Assembly (NCBI GenBank): GCA_947623455.1
Contig: OX392533.1
Span: 31,432,229-31,496,228 of the forward strand
Reading direction: 5' to 3'
DNA: 64,000 bases
Source of the DNA: Mimachlamys varia
Lineage: Eukaryota > Mollusca > Bivalvia > Pectinida > Pectinidae
Shown: positions 45,971-56,607 of the stretch, one piece after another
Position numbering within the stretch: position 1 is the first letter of the stretch
How the letters are laid out: every line of letters starts with the position of its first letter
Made by a program: the position numbers and the translations under genes
Notes under the pieces: generated by a model
What the model saw: the letters and a program-made list of their open reading frames with translations, nothing else
The model's database searches: none
What the model was told of the DNA's origin: nothing

Positions 45971-48654
45971 CTAGACCCATGGGCAAGGTAGCCATATTTT
46001 TTAAAATATTTTACTAAATATATCATTGCCAAATTTACCTCTAGTCATACTTTGTAGTATTGTTAGTCGGTGTTGAGCTCCATTATTTTAAAGGGGCATC
46101 CCGGGGAAGTCTACAATTAAGTTCTTGAATGTACATGCTGTCTGCACTACCAGATACATTTTCCTGTTATTTCAATTTTCAAAGTCCACTCAAAATGTGT
46201 TTATTAGCCACTTGCAAAATTGCATTCCTCGGGAAAGCCCGATAAAAATAGCGCTGATCACGCGACAAGTGACAGCGTTCTCGGTCAATTTGACGAAGGG
46301 GCCCAAGAGGGGACGCGTAATGTATCTACACATGTACGTCCGATGATGAACCAGACACAAAGTCCGTGTATAAATTTATTGAATCACATTCACATTAATA
46401 ATCAGACGTTAATTACACACGATATTCATATGAAAAATTTATGTCGACATCTCTGCATCATTTACCGACATCAGTACCTGACTAAAACCGCGATGCAAAT
46501 CGCCAGAATCACACGACACTGCACTCTTACATTGTACGTTTAACAGTGTCATGTGGGTTTTCGACGATGACAACCATAGGACAAACCTTAATTTCTGTAA
46601 AGAGTTATTTTCACGAAACCATATTTAGAACCATTTCACTAAAGGTGTGCGTGCATGCATTGAAAAGTACAAAAATGAAATGAAATTATTCCGATTTTTT
46701 TTTTACACAACTCGATGTCTTGAAGATTTTTTTTCATACTATCTATATATTCTATATTCATCTAAAATCTATCTAACTTTCAGCGTCAACATACTTTAAC
46801 ACTTACAATTATATATGTATCACGGAAGTCCGTGCACTCATATGACGCACCGCGCACTAACCATGTAGAATACATGTATAATATATATATCAAATTTGGA
46901 ACTTGTCGAGAAGATAATTGTCCAATACTTAATCCATTTATATATGTTATGATTCATTTTACTTTTTTATGTAAATTTAAAGGTTCGTTAACATTTTCAA
47001 CACAACTGCAGACATGGGACATACATGTATATGATTATTTTTTTTTTATGAATTAATGACTTCACTTATAAAATGCATATATTTTGATTCGTATCAAATT
47101 TATTACCGGGGTCCAAACCCGATCATATTTGTACAATCCGTATTTTATAGATTAGGTATGACAAGATTTTTTCATCCGCACATGATGACATAAATTTATT
47201 CATTTTGTCCTAATTGAATCTGTATACATTAAACTCAATCGCCCTATACCGGCGTTTTACAACGTACCCCCCCCCCCCCATACGCTTTTTCTTGTATGTG
47301 AAAAGGTCTTTCTCTTTAGATATATATTTCAATAAGCCGTTTTACTGGAATATTATAAAGGGAATATTACAATACACGCTTTCAAGTTTTACACACGCAT
47401 TTCATGTAACGGAGGAATGAAAGAGTTATCCCTTGGGAGGCCCCAAAACCAAATAAAAACTGTGTCACCGGCAATCGAGGAGAAAACTGTAACATACAAA
47501 CAATTGGGCTGTTAGTCTCTCCCTTGAATACTTCCCATCCCTCATTATGCTTCCGTAATATAATCCTTACGTTAAAGTTTGACCATTCGGCCACTTTTCG
47601 CTTGGTAGTTACATGTAGGTCACGCGGATCGCCATTTTTTGTTTACCGATGTAGCTTGTTATGCGCATGCGTTATCATATGTGATGCAAAAAAATTTACA
47701 TGTCCAAATCGTTGATCAACGAATAGTGATTCCCTTTTTTAATTATTAATTAAAATTTTTGAGAACATATTTCAGCGTAAATCGCCCATTAATTTTCCAC
47801 AAGAGTATACATTTAGTTCATATATACAATAATTCTAAATAAGCATAAAAAATATAGTTTTACCGTGATGCCTCTTTAATAAGTATTAAATTTTGTGAAT
47901 GGTTTATTCTAGTGTTGATTGTTTGTGTTACAATCTTTGACATTAACAAGTGTGCATACTTTTGTTATCTGGAGAAATGGACAAAAGTAGATCAGTTTCA
48001 TAAAAGCACCTCTCATCCAGGTATGTTAATGCTTGATATATTTGTAAAAAAAATGTTCGAATATCTACACAATGAGCTTTATGAAGGCATATAAAACTGC
48101 TCAGAATGCAGCTAACAGCATTTCAGACCACCTGGAAAAAATGTTTCTGAGGGAGTCATGACACCCTAGCACAGACGACCCCGGCCTGGGCCTGTGGTAA
48201 GAGTACACCAGCATTACACTTTCACAATCTATCAATTACACTTTCTCTTCCTTTGGGGTAAACAGGTCTGTAAGAGGTATGAGAATAATTAATGGATAAA
48301 TAGGCAATTTTATAGAAGAGTATGAGTCGGCTTTGGAGTCTGCCTAGATGTTAGGATTTCCAGTTTAAGTCATCAAGCATGTCTGATACATGACTGGTAT
48401 TGTGATATCGACTCGAGGCCGGTCGTGCAACAGGGCATTGGACCTTTTCGATTTGATTAATTTGACGTGATGAATGACTAAGGAATCCAAGACTGAAGAA
48501 CAGTATTTAACATTGGCCGACCAAGTGTTTTATACACATCTTTAATACGTCGGGATTTTACTTTCAGATTACATTTGAAGAAACCTTTTTTTGTGCTTAT
48601 TCCCGTTTTAATTTGATTAAAACTGAAACTGAACTGAACCAAACTGAAAGAACG
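45971..48654. other. Non-coding, short homopolymers
   Basis: Runs of T (47040) and C (47268-47279) are present. No protein-like frame or structured repeat was recognised. Confidence 0.4.
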
Positions 48655-49735
48655 TCTTCGATCTCTCATTATGAGAGCTTTCTTTTCCAAGAAAGGTGAA
48701 CGACGATACAAATACATACGACGATACAAATACATGGTTGTGAGCTAACTTGGAGCATACTTTGTGAAAAACACAACAAAAGCTAGATTGAAATACACTG
48801 AAGAAGATATAGTACGAATGATTGAATTCCTGGTTGACAATATCTTTGTTGAGTTCGAAGGAAAGATTTTCCAACAAACTGTTGGCATTCTAATGGGCAC
48901 TAACTGTGCACCACTTTTGGCTGACTTGTTCTAGTTTTCATACGAGGCTGAATTTGTCGAGGGGTTATCAGGACGGGTAACAAAAACCTTGCCAAATCTT
49001 TCAATTTCACTTTCATGTTTATCGACGATGTGTTGTCTATAAACAACATGAAGTTTGCTGACCTAGTCGATCGTATATACCCTACTGAACTTGAGATTAA
49101 AGACAACAGCTTTTTACCTCGATCTTTACTTAAACTATGACCAACACGGGCAACTAACTACTAAGCTGTATGATAAACGTGACGATTCCGATTTTCCGAT
49201 CGTGAACTTTCCCTTTCTTGATAGTAACATTCCTGCTTCTCCATCCTATGGTGTTTACATGTCGCAGTTGATTCGTTATTCTAGGGCTTGCTCTGAATAT
49301 CGCGATTTTCGTGATAGATGTCAACTGCTGACGAACAAACTTACGGCACAGGAATTCGAGAAATGCAGGTTGATGAAGACTATGGGCAAGTTTTATGGTC
49401 GCCATCTTGATATCATCGAGAAATATTCTGTATCTTTGTGTGATATGAAGATGGACGTTTTTGAGTTTGCTTGTTAGTGTGTTTACTTGTTGTGATGACA
49501 ATGATGACTGTTCTCATTTTGAGGATTGATGCTTACTTGGATGATTTGATTTACATGGCTGGTGTCGTAGATGAAGCAGAAGACGCCTACTCTTCCGGAA
49601 CAGCTGGTCTTATTCTCTTGTGCTTTTACGAGAGTTTGCACTGAAATCTTTTCTTTGTTCCTATTTTGCCCCTAGTTTAATCGATTTTGAGTTCGGATTA
49701 TGGTTTTGTTGACGCTTTGGTATTCTCTGATTTTT
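48655..49735 (+). pseudogene. Reverse-transcriptase relic, family P (Penelope-like?), best copy
   Basis: In pieces on the plus strand it reads VKNTTKARLKYTEEDIVRMI, then MGTNCAPLLADLF, a stop, SYEAEF, and after a frame change FIDDVLSINNMKFADLVDRI (catalytic FIDD). The frame 49091-49477 then gives LDLYLNYDQHGQLTTKLYDK, FPIVNFPFLDSNIPASPSYG and GKFYGRHLDIIEKYSVSLCD before TAG. A tail of ~250 bases follows (TTTTGTTGACGCTTTGGTAT). The motif order is that of Penelope-like RTs of invertebrates. No GIY-YIG domain is seen, so subfamily is open. Confidence 0.75.
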
Positions 49736-49744
49736 TTTTATTAG

Positions 49745-50175
49745 ACAGTAACCCCAAGATACGTATCTGAATAAGTGATGAGAAGATTATGTTCAAGGAT
49801 TGATAGTCGGAGTTGAATTTGGAACGTTTTCCAGATGTTTTTTAAGACAGTGGACTTATATTATCTGGATAGAATTTCATAAGCCACTCTTTGTCCAACT
49901 TTCCTGCTGCATCAATGTGTAATTGTAATCGCCTTCAGCAGAGTTTATCTGCTTACATATCATACCATCATCTGCGTAAGGGTGTTGTGTTTGATAAACT
50001 CGTCGATATTATTGATATACGTTAAGGAAAGGATTGGTACAAGTACTGATCCCTTTGGAACACCAGATGCTACAGGGACAGTACCAGGCTTTACACCAAG
50101 AAGGACTGAATTCTATTTTTAAAAAAAGATAACCAGTTCATGTATTTTTTGATGCCGTAGAAATCAAATTTTTTT
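49745..50175 (-). pseudogene. Non-LTR retrotransposon RT relic
   Basis: Minus-strand pieces in changing frames: YGIKKYMNWLSFF, SGVPKGSVLVPILSLTYINN, then YADDGMICKQIN (catalytic YADD), KLDKEWLMKFYPD and DTYLGVTV. This is the usual block order of a CR1/Jockey-like RT. At least three frame changes and several stops. It ends only about 10 bases from the tail of the oppositely oriented family P relic. Confidence 0.75.
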
Positions 50176-50354
50176 TTAGAAGTTTAATTGTACTATTTTC
50201 AGTGATGTCGATGTTACTCATGGTTAAGTACCCTTGTCCGAGATACAGACGTTTGTTGTGAGTGAGAAAGCTTCTTGAAATTCTTTTTGAAGGATATCTG
50301 CTTTTGTCTAGAAGTGCATCAAATAGTTTCTACGCAGCGGTTGTACCAACAGTC
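50176..50354. other. Non-coding, nothing recognised
   Basis: No feature that can be supported. Confidence 0.35.
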
Positions 50355-50580
50355 TTTTAATAATAATATACAACATTTGATATAGCGCCCTATCTAGCTT
50401 ACATAAGCCACCCTGAAGCGCTTTACAGTACACATATATACCATTCTCATACAATCAATATACTTAACACATACAGTTCTATCATATACAATTCTGAGGA
50501 GTTCGCAGGAGCTGCCTTGCCGGGCGCTGACTACTTTTCCTAAACCACCTGGCTAATATCTCCATATGTGTGTGTGTTTG
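50355..50580. repeat. Probable dispersed repeat with 'GCGC...AAGCGCTTTACA' core
   Basis: ATAGCGCCCTATCTAGCTTA then CCCTGAAGCGCTTTACAGTA resembles a widespread invertebrate short repeat. It is the only copy in the window, so the call rests on general resemblance. Confidence 0.35.
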
Positions 50581-50741
50581 AGATGAATTGTGTTCCGTTT
50601 GTAGTGCGACCGTGTTTCCAACGGAATCTTTTAGAGTGCCACCTTACTTGAATGCTACAGCACATATACTGCAACACCCACTACAGACCATTTTATACTC
50701 AACATGGGTTGTTGGAGTTGTGTGGGATGCTCTATGCGTAT

Positions 50742-50813
50742 GACGATTACGGGGATCGAACCCCGGCCGCCTGCATGGAAGGCCGGAATGTTAACCACTC
50801 GACCAATCCGCCA
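50742..50813 (-). repeat. tRNA-like SINE head (tRNA-Gly-like)
   Basis: The minus strand reads TTGGTCGAGTGGTTAACATT (A box), a GCCT/AGGC anticodon stem around TCC, and CCGGGGTTCGATCCCCG (perfect T arm with B box). The acceptor ends do not pair, so it is a SINE head or tRNA pseudogene. CAACCCATGTTGAG-type sequence follows in the body. Confidence 0.65.
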
Positions 50814-51110
50814 ATCTTTTGAGATTTGTAGGGATGCTTTTGTGTTTGGTTTCTCTTTTCCTTTAATGTCCATTATCAGGTTTTCTATGTAATTCCATAG
50901 TTGTATTTCATCTTCTCAATAAATTAAGGCTACCATTGATCGATGGAGAATTCTTATTATGTGTTGGGAATTTTTGTGGCATCATGTCTTATTTTTTTCC
51001 ACATTGTGTCAAGTTTGTTTTGAAGATATACTACGAGAGTTCATGGACATTAGAATTTTGTGCAATTGCCTTCAGTTTTGTGACTTTATGTTTGCCAGTT
51101 AAATTTGTTA
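50814..51110. other. Non-coding flank of the Gypsy insertion
   Basis: No feature that can be supported. Confidence 0.4.
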
Positions 51111-51114
51111 TATT
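51111..51114. repeat. Target site duplication, left (TATT)
   Basis: TATT directly precedes the left LTR and is repeated directly after the right LTR at 61471-61474. Ty3/Gypsy elements usually give 4-6 bp duplications. Confidence 0.8.
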
Positions 51115-51323
51115 TGTAGTAGGAGGGGTCAGGAGATGAGAGTTTGCCACCACAATTGACTTCGCGTTGTGTACTTTTAAATTGGGTACAAATGTACCAG
51201 ACCCGTGACATGAAAAACAGTGGCTAACAGTCAACTCCCAAACCCACCTGCCAGTTCTTTTCCCTTAGATTAGTCGAAGTGTTAGGAAAGACCCACAACA
51301 ACACCAGAATAAAGTTTCTCTAA

Positions 51324-51329
51324 TTTATT
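51324..51329 (-). terminator. Probable polyadenylation signal in the 3' LTR
   Basis: The sense (minus) strand reads AATAAA, late in the LTR and after the repeated stem-loops. If used, R would span about 1 kb and include the stem-loop array at both RNA ends. Confidence 0.45.
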
Positions 51330-51833
51330 CAACAACGAGATCATTGGTTAACGAATAATAATTTAAAAAAGGAAAACAATATCATACGGTGTAAAGCCAG
51401 TAGAAAAATCTAACTAAATATAACAGATAACAAAGGTAAACTGAAGATGAACCGAACCAAAACCAAATGCCTACATGACTGTGAATGACTAGATGAAAGA
51501 CATTGTTTAACTGTTCCCTATATAACTCCTGTGACCCTATGTCCAGGTTAATTAATGCCTAGCAAACTGACCAGATACTCATATCGGTCTCGCCTAACTA
51601 TTAAACACTACAGATAGACTTAACTTTCAGCCTCCGAGATGGGCGAAACTTCCAACCCCTTCCCACAGAAACCTACATATTAAACATTACCTATGGGGTC
51701 CACATTATCTTGATAATCTAAACATAACACACTTCAGGATATAGCTAGACACTGGTATAGCAAGTAAAATCCCCACTCTGTGCTCTCTAAAACTACAGCA
51801 TTGGACTTATTACATGATTATAAATAACAGACA

Positions 51834-52264
51834 GCTTCTGTTTTCAGAGCTTCAATACTACACTCCCTATGTTGGCCTAAGCATGCATTACCACCGCAGC
51901 CTCGTTTCCGAAGCGCACGTGTCTACGATAGCCCCTTCATTCTAAAGCCACTCTGGTTTCAAAGTGTACCCTAACAGATCTTAAACATGCATATAAGCCG
52001 CTCTGTTTTCAGAATGCAAAGCTATCTAAATAGACGTAAACATGCAAAGCGCCGCTCTGTTTTCAGAGTGTAAGCTATCTAATACCCCTAACCATGCATA
52101 AGCAGCTCTGTTTTCAGAGTGTCAGCTACACCTAACCATGCATAGTCGCTCTGTTTTCAGAACGTAACTATTCCTAACTATTTCTAAGTCGTCCTGTTTT
52201 CAGAACGTCCCCTAACGCTAACAATCTTAAACTAACATATCGCTAACACCTCGTTTTCGAAGCG
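51834..52264 (-). repeat. Array of nine stem-loop motifs in the 3' LTR
   Basis: Nine 17-18-base inverted repeats, 43-65 bases apart, start at 51834, 51899, 51950, 51999, 52053, 52104, 52147, 52190 and 52247. The usual sense form is CTCTG-AAAA-CAGAG. The two at 51899 and 52247 are CUUCG-(G/A)AAA-CGAGG, where two adjacent pairs have changed together. Others keep pairing through G-U pairs in the sense strand. Between motifs a shared word (minus strand ATGCATGGTTAG) shows the array arose as a degenerate ~50-bp tandem repeat. Confidence 0.85.
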
Positions 52265-52724
52265 TAAATGCCTAAGTTAATTCACCCGTCTAACGACCCC
52301 TGAAACTCACCAAATCTCCGGCAAAGGAAAGGCACTGAATCGCACGTGTACGCGACTTATATAGCCCTAACCTCATGACCCCAGTGAACCAACCCGGATT
52401 GAATCCGAGAGTAACTAAAAGACTCAGCGACTGGCTCCGCCACTGAAGTCTTCGACCAATCACAGCGCGTATAACGACTGCCATCGGCTCACCTCACAAG
52501 ATGGCCGATATAAACAACCCGAAGCAGACAAAAGTCAATACCGACACGATGTCCCCTCGTAAACCCTAGGCTGAACCCCCCAGAGTACTGCTAACTTGCG
52601 ACTAAGGGTACGTACACCTAGTAAGAGCCAAAACCACTACAGGGTCGCCTGTCAATACCCAACACGATAGTATTACCGCATTACTGGCCAAGTCACGTAC
52701 GACAGAAAAACCGTCTATACCACA

Positions 52725-52736
52725 TACCTCCCACCA
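52725..52736 (-). other. Polypurine tract candidate
   Basis: The sense strand reads TGGTGGGAGGTA directly before the 3' LTR. It is G-rich but interrupted by T, so it is a weak but correctly placed plus-strand primer site. Confidence 0.5.
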
Positions 52737-53086
52737 GAAGATCAAAGTAATTTTCTTCTAACATTTCACTTTGTCCAATTCCTGCCAATAAGTTTCCTTA
52801 CTAATATCTCCTATCAAACAATACTGGCTAAAGTATTACACCTTACCTAGGAAAGTTATATATGTCAACAAAGTACATATTCCAATCAATACAAATATTT
52901 TGCCTAATAATGGACAGAGTATTTTTTTTCTTATACTATTTAAAACCGCGAACGCGTTACCTGCAAACGAAAAGATACATAAATGAGAATAAAATAAATT
53001 ATATTATTTTGCGCGAACGCGAACTTAAAATAAAAAATTGTCCAATGTCTCATAACACAGTATTATAGACTAGTGGCGCACATCCC

Positions 53087-53517
53087 TCACAGGTCCAAAG
53101 TGTCGAGGTCCTTGGCCGCCTCCTCCACAACCTGGTTCCGGGCCTCTTGTTCCCCGCGCTCAGCCAAGTTACCAGGGCGGGGTGGCAGGGTGTCCCCAGG
53201 GGAACGATACTCCCGGTTGGGGACCACCACCACCCTCAACCCTCCCATCCCCTGGTGGTGGGTGGCCAGGTGCCTCACTCCCCTCTGATGGTTCCTGGCT
53301 CGCCTTCCGCAGCGGCTGCATTCATGCAGCCTTACGGAAGGCGAGTGCACCAGGCTCCAGTGCGTGAGGTAACCCCCCAGCCGGCGGTAGTGTTGGGCCC
53401 ACACCCCTCCACCGGGCACACCATCCCGGCCGCCGGCCAAAGGGGCCTCTCCAGTGTCCTGAACTCCTCCAACTCCTTTGAGTCCGCCACCAGACTCAGA
53501 AAATCTGGGTCCGACAT
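53087..53517 (-). CDS. Accessory C2H2 zinc-finger frame of the Gypsy element (frameshifted)
   Basis: Sense ATG at 53517 (context ACAATGT) opens MSDPDFLSLVADSKELEEF, reaching a C-x4-C pair (residues 34, 39; CPVEGC). At about 53401-53395 the reading must move by one base to the frame that carries YRRLGGYLTHWSLVH, whose two His complete a C2H2 finger. A second finger follows: CSRCGRRARNHQRGVRHLATH fits C-x2-C-x12-H-x3-H exactly. A basic stretch and an acidic end (EEAAKDLDTLDL) close the frame at 53087. The region is about 65% GC, unlike its AT-rich surroundings. It sits where retroviruses have env, but no signal peptide or membrane segment exists. A nucleic-acid binding role is inferred from the fingers only. 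The one-base shift may be a mutation, an assembly error or unusual decoding; no standard slippery site is present. Confidence 0.6.
53299..53345. other. GC-rich perfect-stem hairpin inside the zinc-finger frame
   Basis: CTCGCCTTCCG pairs with CGGAAGGCGAG (11 bp), and inside it GGCTGCAT pairs with ATGCAGCC (8 bp) around a 2-base turn, with short unpaired joints. It covers the linker between the two fingers, about 50 bases past the frame break. It may be a structural RNA element or a by-product of Arg/Ala-rich codons. Confidence 0.7.
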
Positions 53518-54310
53518 TGTAAGTTGGCTAAATAACTTTTAAATTTTCTGAAACAAAAAAAAACAAGAAACTAATCATAGTTCCTCTACATCCTATTCAT
53601 CTATACCCAACCCTCACTAGCATAGCCTGTATTGATCTCAATACATAACCACTAAATATACCCCACTACTTATTAAAAAAAATATTATTCCCCTACACTC
53701 AAGTACTGTAAGTGCCCAATAACCCTATTAACACTGACCACTTAAATACCTCCTTCCCCCTAAAAAAAAAAAATCTACATTTTCTAAACTAAAATTCTGG
53801 CTTTACAACAAATCAAAATAAATTAAAAATTAAAAAAAAAAAACTGAATTTCCTCTTGAAGTATTATTTTCAAGGCTATACCAGTTACAAATATTTTTAT
53901 ATCTTTTTTTTTATTTTGTTTTCCCTCAACCTTCAAATTCTTTCAAGCTTTAGAATAATTTTTCCCAAGAAAAATAATTGAGCTCAAAAATAAAATATTC
54001 ACACATTACTATCTACATGCAACAAGTGGAACTTTTCCAATTATTGAATGAATTATACACAAAAACAAGGCAGATTTTCATCAGCCAAACACGGAAAACG
54101 GTACTAACCTTTATTATATATACACGAGACTTCGGCCGAAGAAATGGTGGTTTCAGGGTCAAGGTTACTTTCATTCTTGAATAGAATACTTGCCTCTATT
54201 TTGTGACAAAATCTCACCATTATAGAATATCTAAAACCTACTTAAAAGAAATATAAAATGTAAAAAAAAATACAGGTCATGCACCTATTGACATGCTTAT
54301 TTTCATAAAA
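53518..54310. other. AT-rich spacer between zinc-finger frame and pol
   Basis: About 790 bases with many A and T runs (53763-53773, 53829-53841, 53907-53916) and no coding frame in the element's sense. No splice sites could be judged by eye. Confidence 0.6.
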
Positions 54311-54868
54311 CTATGGGGAGAACCTTTCTCGAGGTTTTATTATTCTCCCTGTTCTAGTTTTTACAGGTGATTTGAACAACTGAGGTGGGATTATATCCGG
54401 TTCGTCTGAAGACGAATCACTCAAGGGGTTATCTTCCCCCTCACTAGAGTGATGGCCTTCAGACGTCTCCAGAGGAACCGGATCCACCACATGTGGCTCC
54501 AACCAGTTATGTGGGGGGTTTGAGCCTTCATAAGGCTTCAAATGGTCCACATGTACACTTATAGCTGTTGTACGACTATCTTTCTGTATTTTGTAGGTCA
54601 AAGCGGAGAGTTTCCCTACAACTAAGAATGGACCCGTCCAACCTAACTCTAGTTTCTGACCTGCCTTTGGAGGATACCAGCGCCACACCCATGTGCCTAT
54701 TACAAACTCCCTTGATTTTAATTTTCGGTCGTATGTTTGTTTCTGGGATTTGGCAGCTGTATCTAGGTGTTTGTTAGCATACATAAAAGTCTCTTGCATG
54801 GTTGTTCGCAACCATTCAACGTACTCTAGTGTACACACGCCCCACCTACCATGAGATCTAATGGGCAA
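54311..54868 (-). CDS. Gypsy pol, integrase C-terminal part
   Basis: This frame continues integrase after a frame break at about 54830-54850. It reads EYVEWLRTTMQETFMYANKH and then the GPF/GPY module (LELGWTGPFLVVGKLSALTY, followed by HVDHLKPYEG), which helps integrase bind DNA. The end is a Ser/Glu/Pro-rich tail (HHSSEGEDNPLSDSSSDEPD) with a basic finish. No chromodomain is visible, so it is not a chromovirus by that criterion. Confidence 0.85.
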   Translation of the reverse strand: MPIRSHGRWGVCTLEYVEWLRTTMQETFMYANKHLDTAAKSQKQTYDRKLKSREFVIGTWVWRWYPPKAGQKLELGWTGPFLVVGKLSALTYKIQKDSRTTAISVHVDHLKPYEGSNPPHNWLEPHVVDPVPLETSEGHHSSEGEDNPLSDSSSDEPDIIPPQLFKSPVKTRTGRIIKPRERFSP

Positions 54869-56601
54869 TCTACCTCACGACCCAACATCATTAGATTGGG
54901 TGTACAACCAGTACTTTTGTGCTCACTAGCCCTGTATGCCATCAAAATGTAGGGAAGATGATCATCCCAATCTAACTTTTCTTCCTGTGCATACATTGAC
55001 AACATTTGTTTAAGAGTACGGTTGAATCTTTCAACTAAACCGTTTGAACATGGCCTATATGGGGTTGTTCGACTCTTTTTGATGTCTAACAATCTACACA
55101 CCTCAGAAAACAAGTCGCTTTCAAACTCGCGACCCATGTCACTATGAAGTTGTAATGGACAACCTAGTCTAGAAAACACTTCTGTTACCAATTTATCGGC
55201 AACAGTGAGGGCTTGATGGTTTGGGACTGCAAATGCTTCTTTCCACTTTGTATAGTATTCACCAAATACAATTATGTACTCATTCCCATTTCTACTCCTA
55301 GGTAAGGGACCCACAATGTCTACAGCGGCACACTGCATGGTACTTCGAACCTTAAACTGTCTCAACGCAGATCTACCCCGACCAGGACCTGGTTTACACC
55401 TAGCACAGAGGTCGCATGATTTACACCACCTAGCTATAGTGTCTGTCATACCCGGCCAGTAGAATCTACGACTTACACTTTCTACAGTTCTATCTCGCCC
55501 AAAATGGCCTGCAGTGCGATTTGTATGCAAATGCTCAAAAATTGTATCCCTAATCTCTAGAGGAGCTACTAATTGAAACAGAAACTCATGGTCACTCAAC
55601 TTTTTCTGACGGTACAGTAACCCATTTTCTATCTCTAGCATTTCCCACTGAGCCCATAGACTCTTTGCATCACTATTAAGATGACTAATCTCCCTTTCCT
55701 CTGGTACAGAGTCTGATATTTTCTTTAACTCTAAAATAGGTCCTATTCCACTATCCCTAGTTTGTAACTCAAACATTTCATCCCTAGTCCATACTGGTAA
55801 CCAATTACATTGACTTTCAGGGGCTTGCACTATCGGGCATACTGGCTGTGTAGACTGCTCACAGTCACTGTTTGCTTGGGATTGGAGGAGTTGTCTCCCC
55901 TGCTCTATATCAGATTGCTCACAATCCATGATTTCATGACAATCTGGACAATCTGATCGCCCGCACTTTCTGGACGGACGCCTTGACAATGCGTCAGCAT
56001 TTCTGTGCTTTGTACCTGCTCGATATTGGATTTCATAGTCATAAGTTTCAATCACACTTAGCCAGCGTGCTAACATACCCTCTGCATTTTTGAAATTTTT
56101 CAGCCAAATTAAAGGGGCATGATCAGTTCGAATGACAAACCTTTGGCCATACAAGTAATGCTGAAATTGCCGCATAAATGTTACAACTGCCAAAAGTTCA
56201 CGTTTGGTGGTACAATAATTTTGTTGGGCTTGGTTTAAAGTTTTACTGGCATAAGCGATTACTTTTTCTTCTCCAGCTATTTCCTGACTCAACACACCCC
56301 CTATTCCAAACGAGCTTGCATCACAGTCAAGGATAAATGATCCTTTATTGTCTGGGAATGCGAGAACAGGTGCCTCTATTAACTTCTGCTTCAGAATTTT
56401 AAGTGAGGTCTCACAACTTTCGTCCCATGTAAATTCTACCCTTTTCCTAGTAAGCCTTGTCAAAGGAGCAGCTATTTCAGAAAAATCAGGGACAAACCTA
56501 CGATAGTAACCTATCAAACCTAGGAAACTTCGAACTTCACCTTTACTCTCTGGACGGGGCCAACACTCTATAACCTTGGTTTTCTCTGGATCACAACTCA
56601 C
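54826..56601 (-). CDS. Gypsy pol, RNase H and integrase core
   Basis: About 590 codons. RNase H: DCDAS near 92-96, E135, D160 (RTDH) and D203 (NADALSR). Integrase zinc domain: H359/H366 and C396/C399. Catalytic triad D428 (VDIVG), D488 (HSDMG), E524 (LVERFNR), that is D-x-D-x35-E. All active-site residues are present. At the C-terminal end the frame runs out in PLDLMVGGACVH, where the normal continuation lies in the neighbouring frame (54868-54311), so a one-base indel is inferred. It is separated from the RT frame by a single in-frame stop. Confidence 0.92.
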   Translation of the reverse strand: MSCDPEKTKVIECWPRPESKGEVRSFLGLIGYYRRFVPDFSEIAAPLTRLTRKRVEFTWDESCETSLKILKQKLIEAPVLAFPDNKGSFILDCDASSFGIGGVLSQEIAGEEKVIAYASKTLNQAQQNYCTTKRELLAVVTFMRQFQHYLYGQRFVIRTDHAPLIWLKNFKNAEGMLARWLSVIETYDYEIQYRAGTKHRNADALSRRPSRKCGRSDCPDCHEIMDCEQSDIEQGRQLLQSQANSDCEQSTQPVCPIVQAPESQCNWLPVWTRDEMFELQTRDSGIGPILELKKISDSVPEEREISHLNSDAKSLWAQWEMLEIENGLLYRQKKLSDHEFLFQLVAPLEIRDTIFEHLHTNRTAGHFGRDRTVESVSRRFYWPGMTDTIARWCKSCDLCARCKPGPGRGRSALRQFKVRSTMQCAAVDIVGPLPRSRNGNEYIIVFGEYYTKWKEAFAVPNHQALTVADKLVTEVFSRLGCPLQLHSDMGREFESDLFSEVCRLLDIKKSRTTPYRPCSNGLVERFNRTLKQMLSMYAQEEKLDWDDHLPYILMAYRASEHKSTGCTPNLMMLGREVDCPLDLMVGGACVH

Positions 56602-56604
56602 CCC

Positions 56605-56607
56605 GTT
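56605..56607 (-). other. In-frame stop codon interrupting pol
   Basis: A TAA on the sense strand lies between LGHRVL and NGVSCDPEKT in the RT thumb. The frame is the same on both sides, so it is one nonsense change and not a shift. It could be a mutation or a sequencing error. Confidence 0.85.

Larger units (their letters stand above)
51115..52724 (-). repeat. 3' LTR of the Gypsy element (1,610 bp)
   Basis: TGTAGTAGGAGG...TATACCACA on the plus strand, matching 59856-61470 throughout. Differences from the other LTR include a 2-base insertion near 51140 and lack of a 7-base duplication (GGAGATG) near 51637. Confidence 0.95.

Noticed and set aside
46220..46543. 107-codon plus-strand ORF
   Set aside because: Composition looks like random AT-rich translation; no motif.
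50742..50813. Functional tRNA-Gly gene
   Set aside because: Ends do not pair and the anticodon arm is irregular.
53087..54310. env-like gene in the Gypsy element
   Set aside because: No signal peptide, no membrane segment and no long Cys-rich ectodomain; the only frame is the zinc-finger one.
54311..54868. Chromodomain at the integrase end
   Set aside because: After the GPF module only an acidic/Ser-rich tail follows; no aromatic-cage motif.
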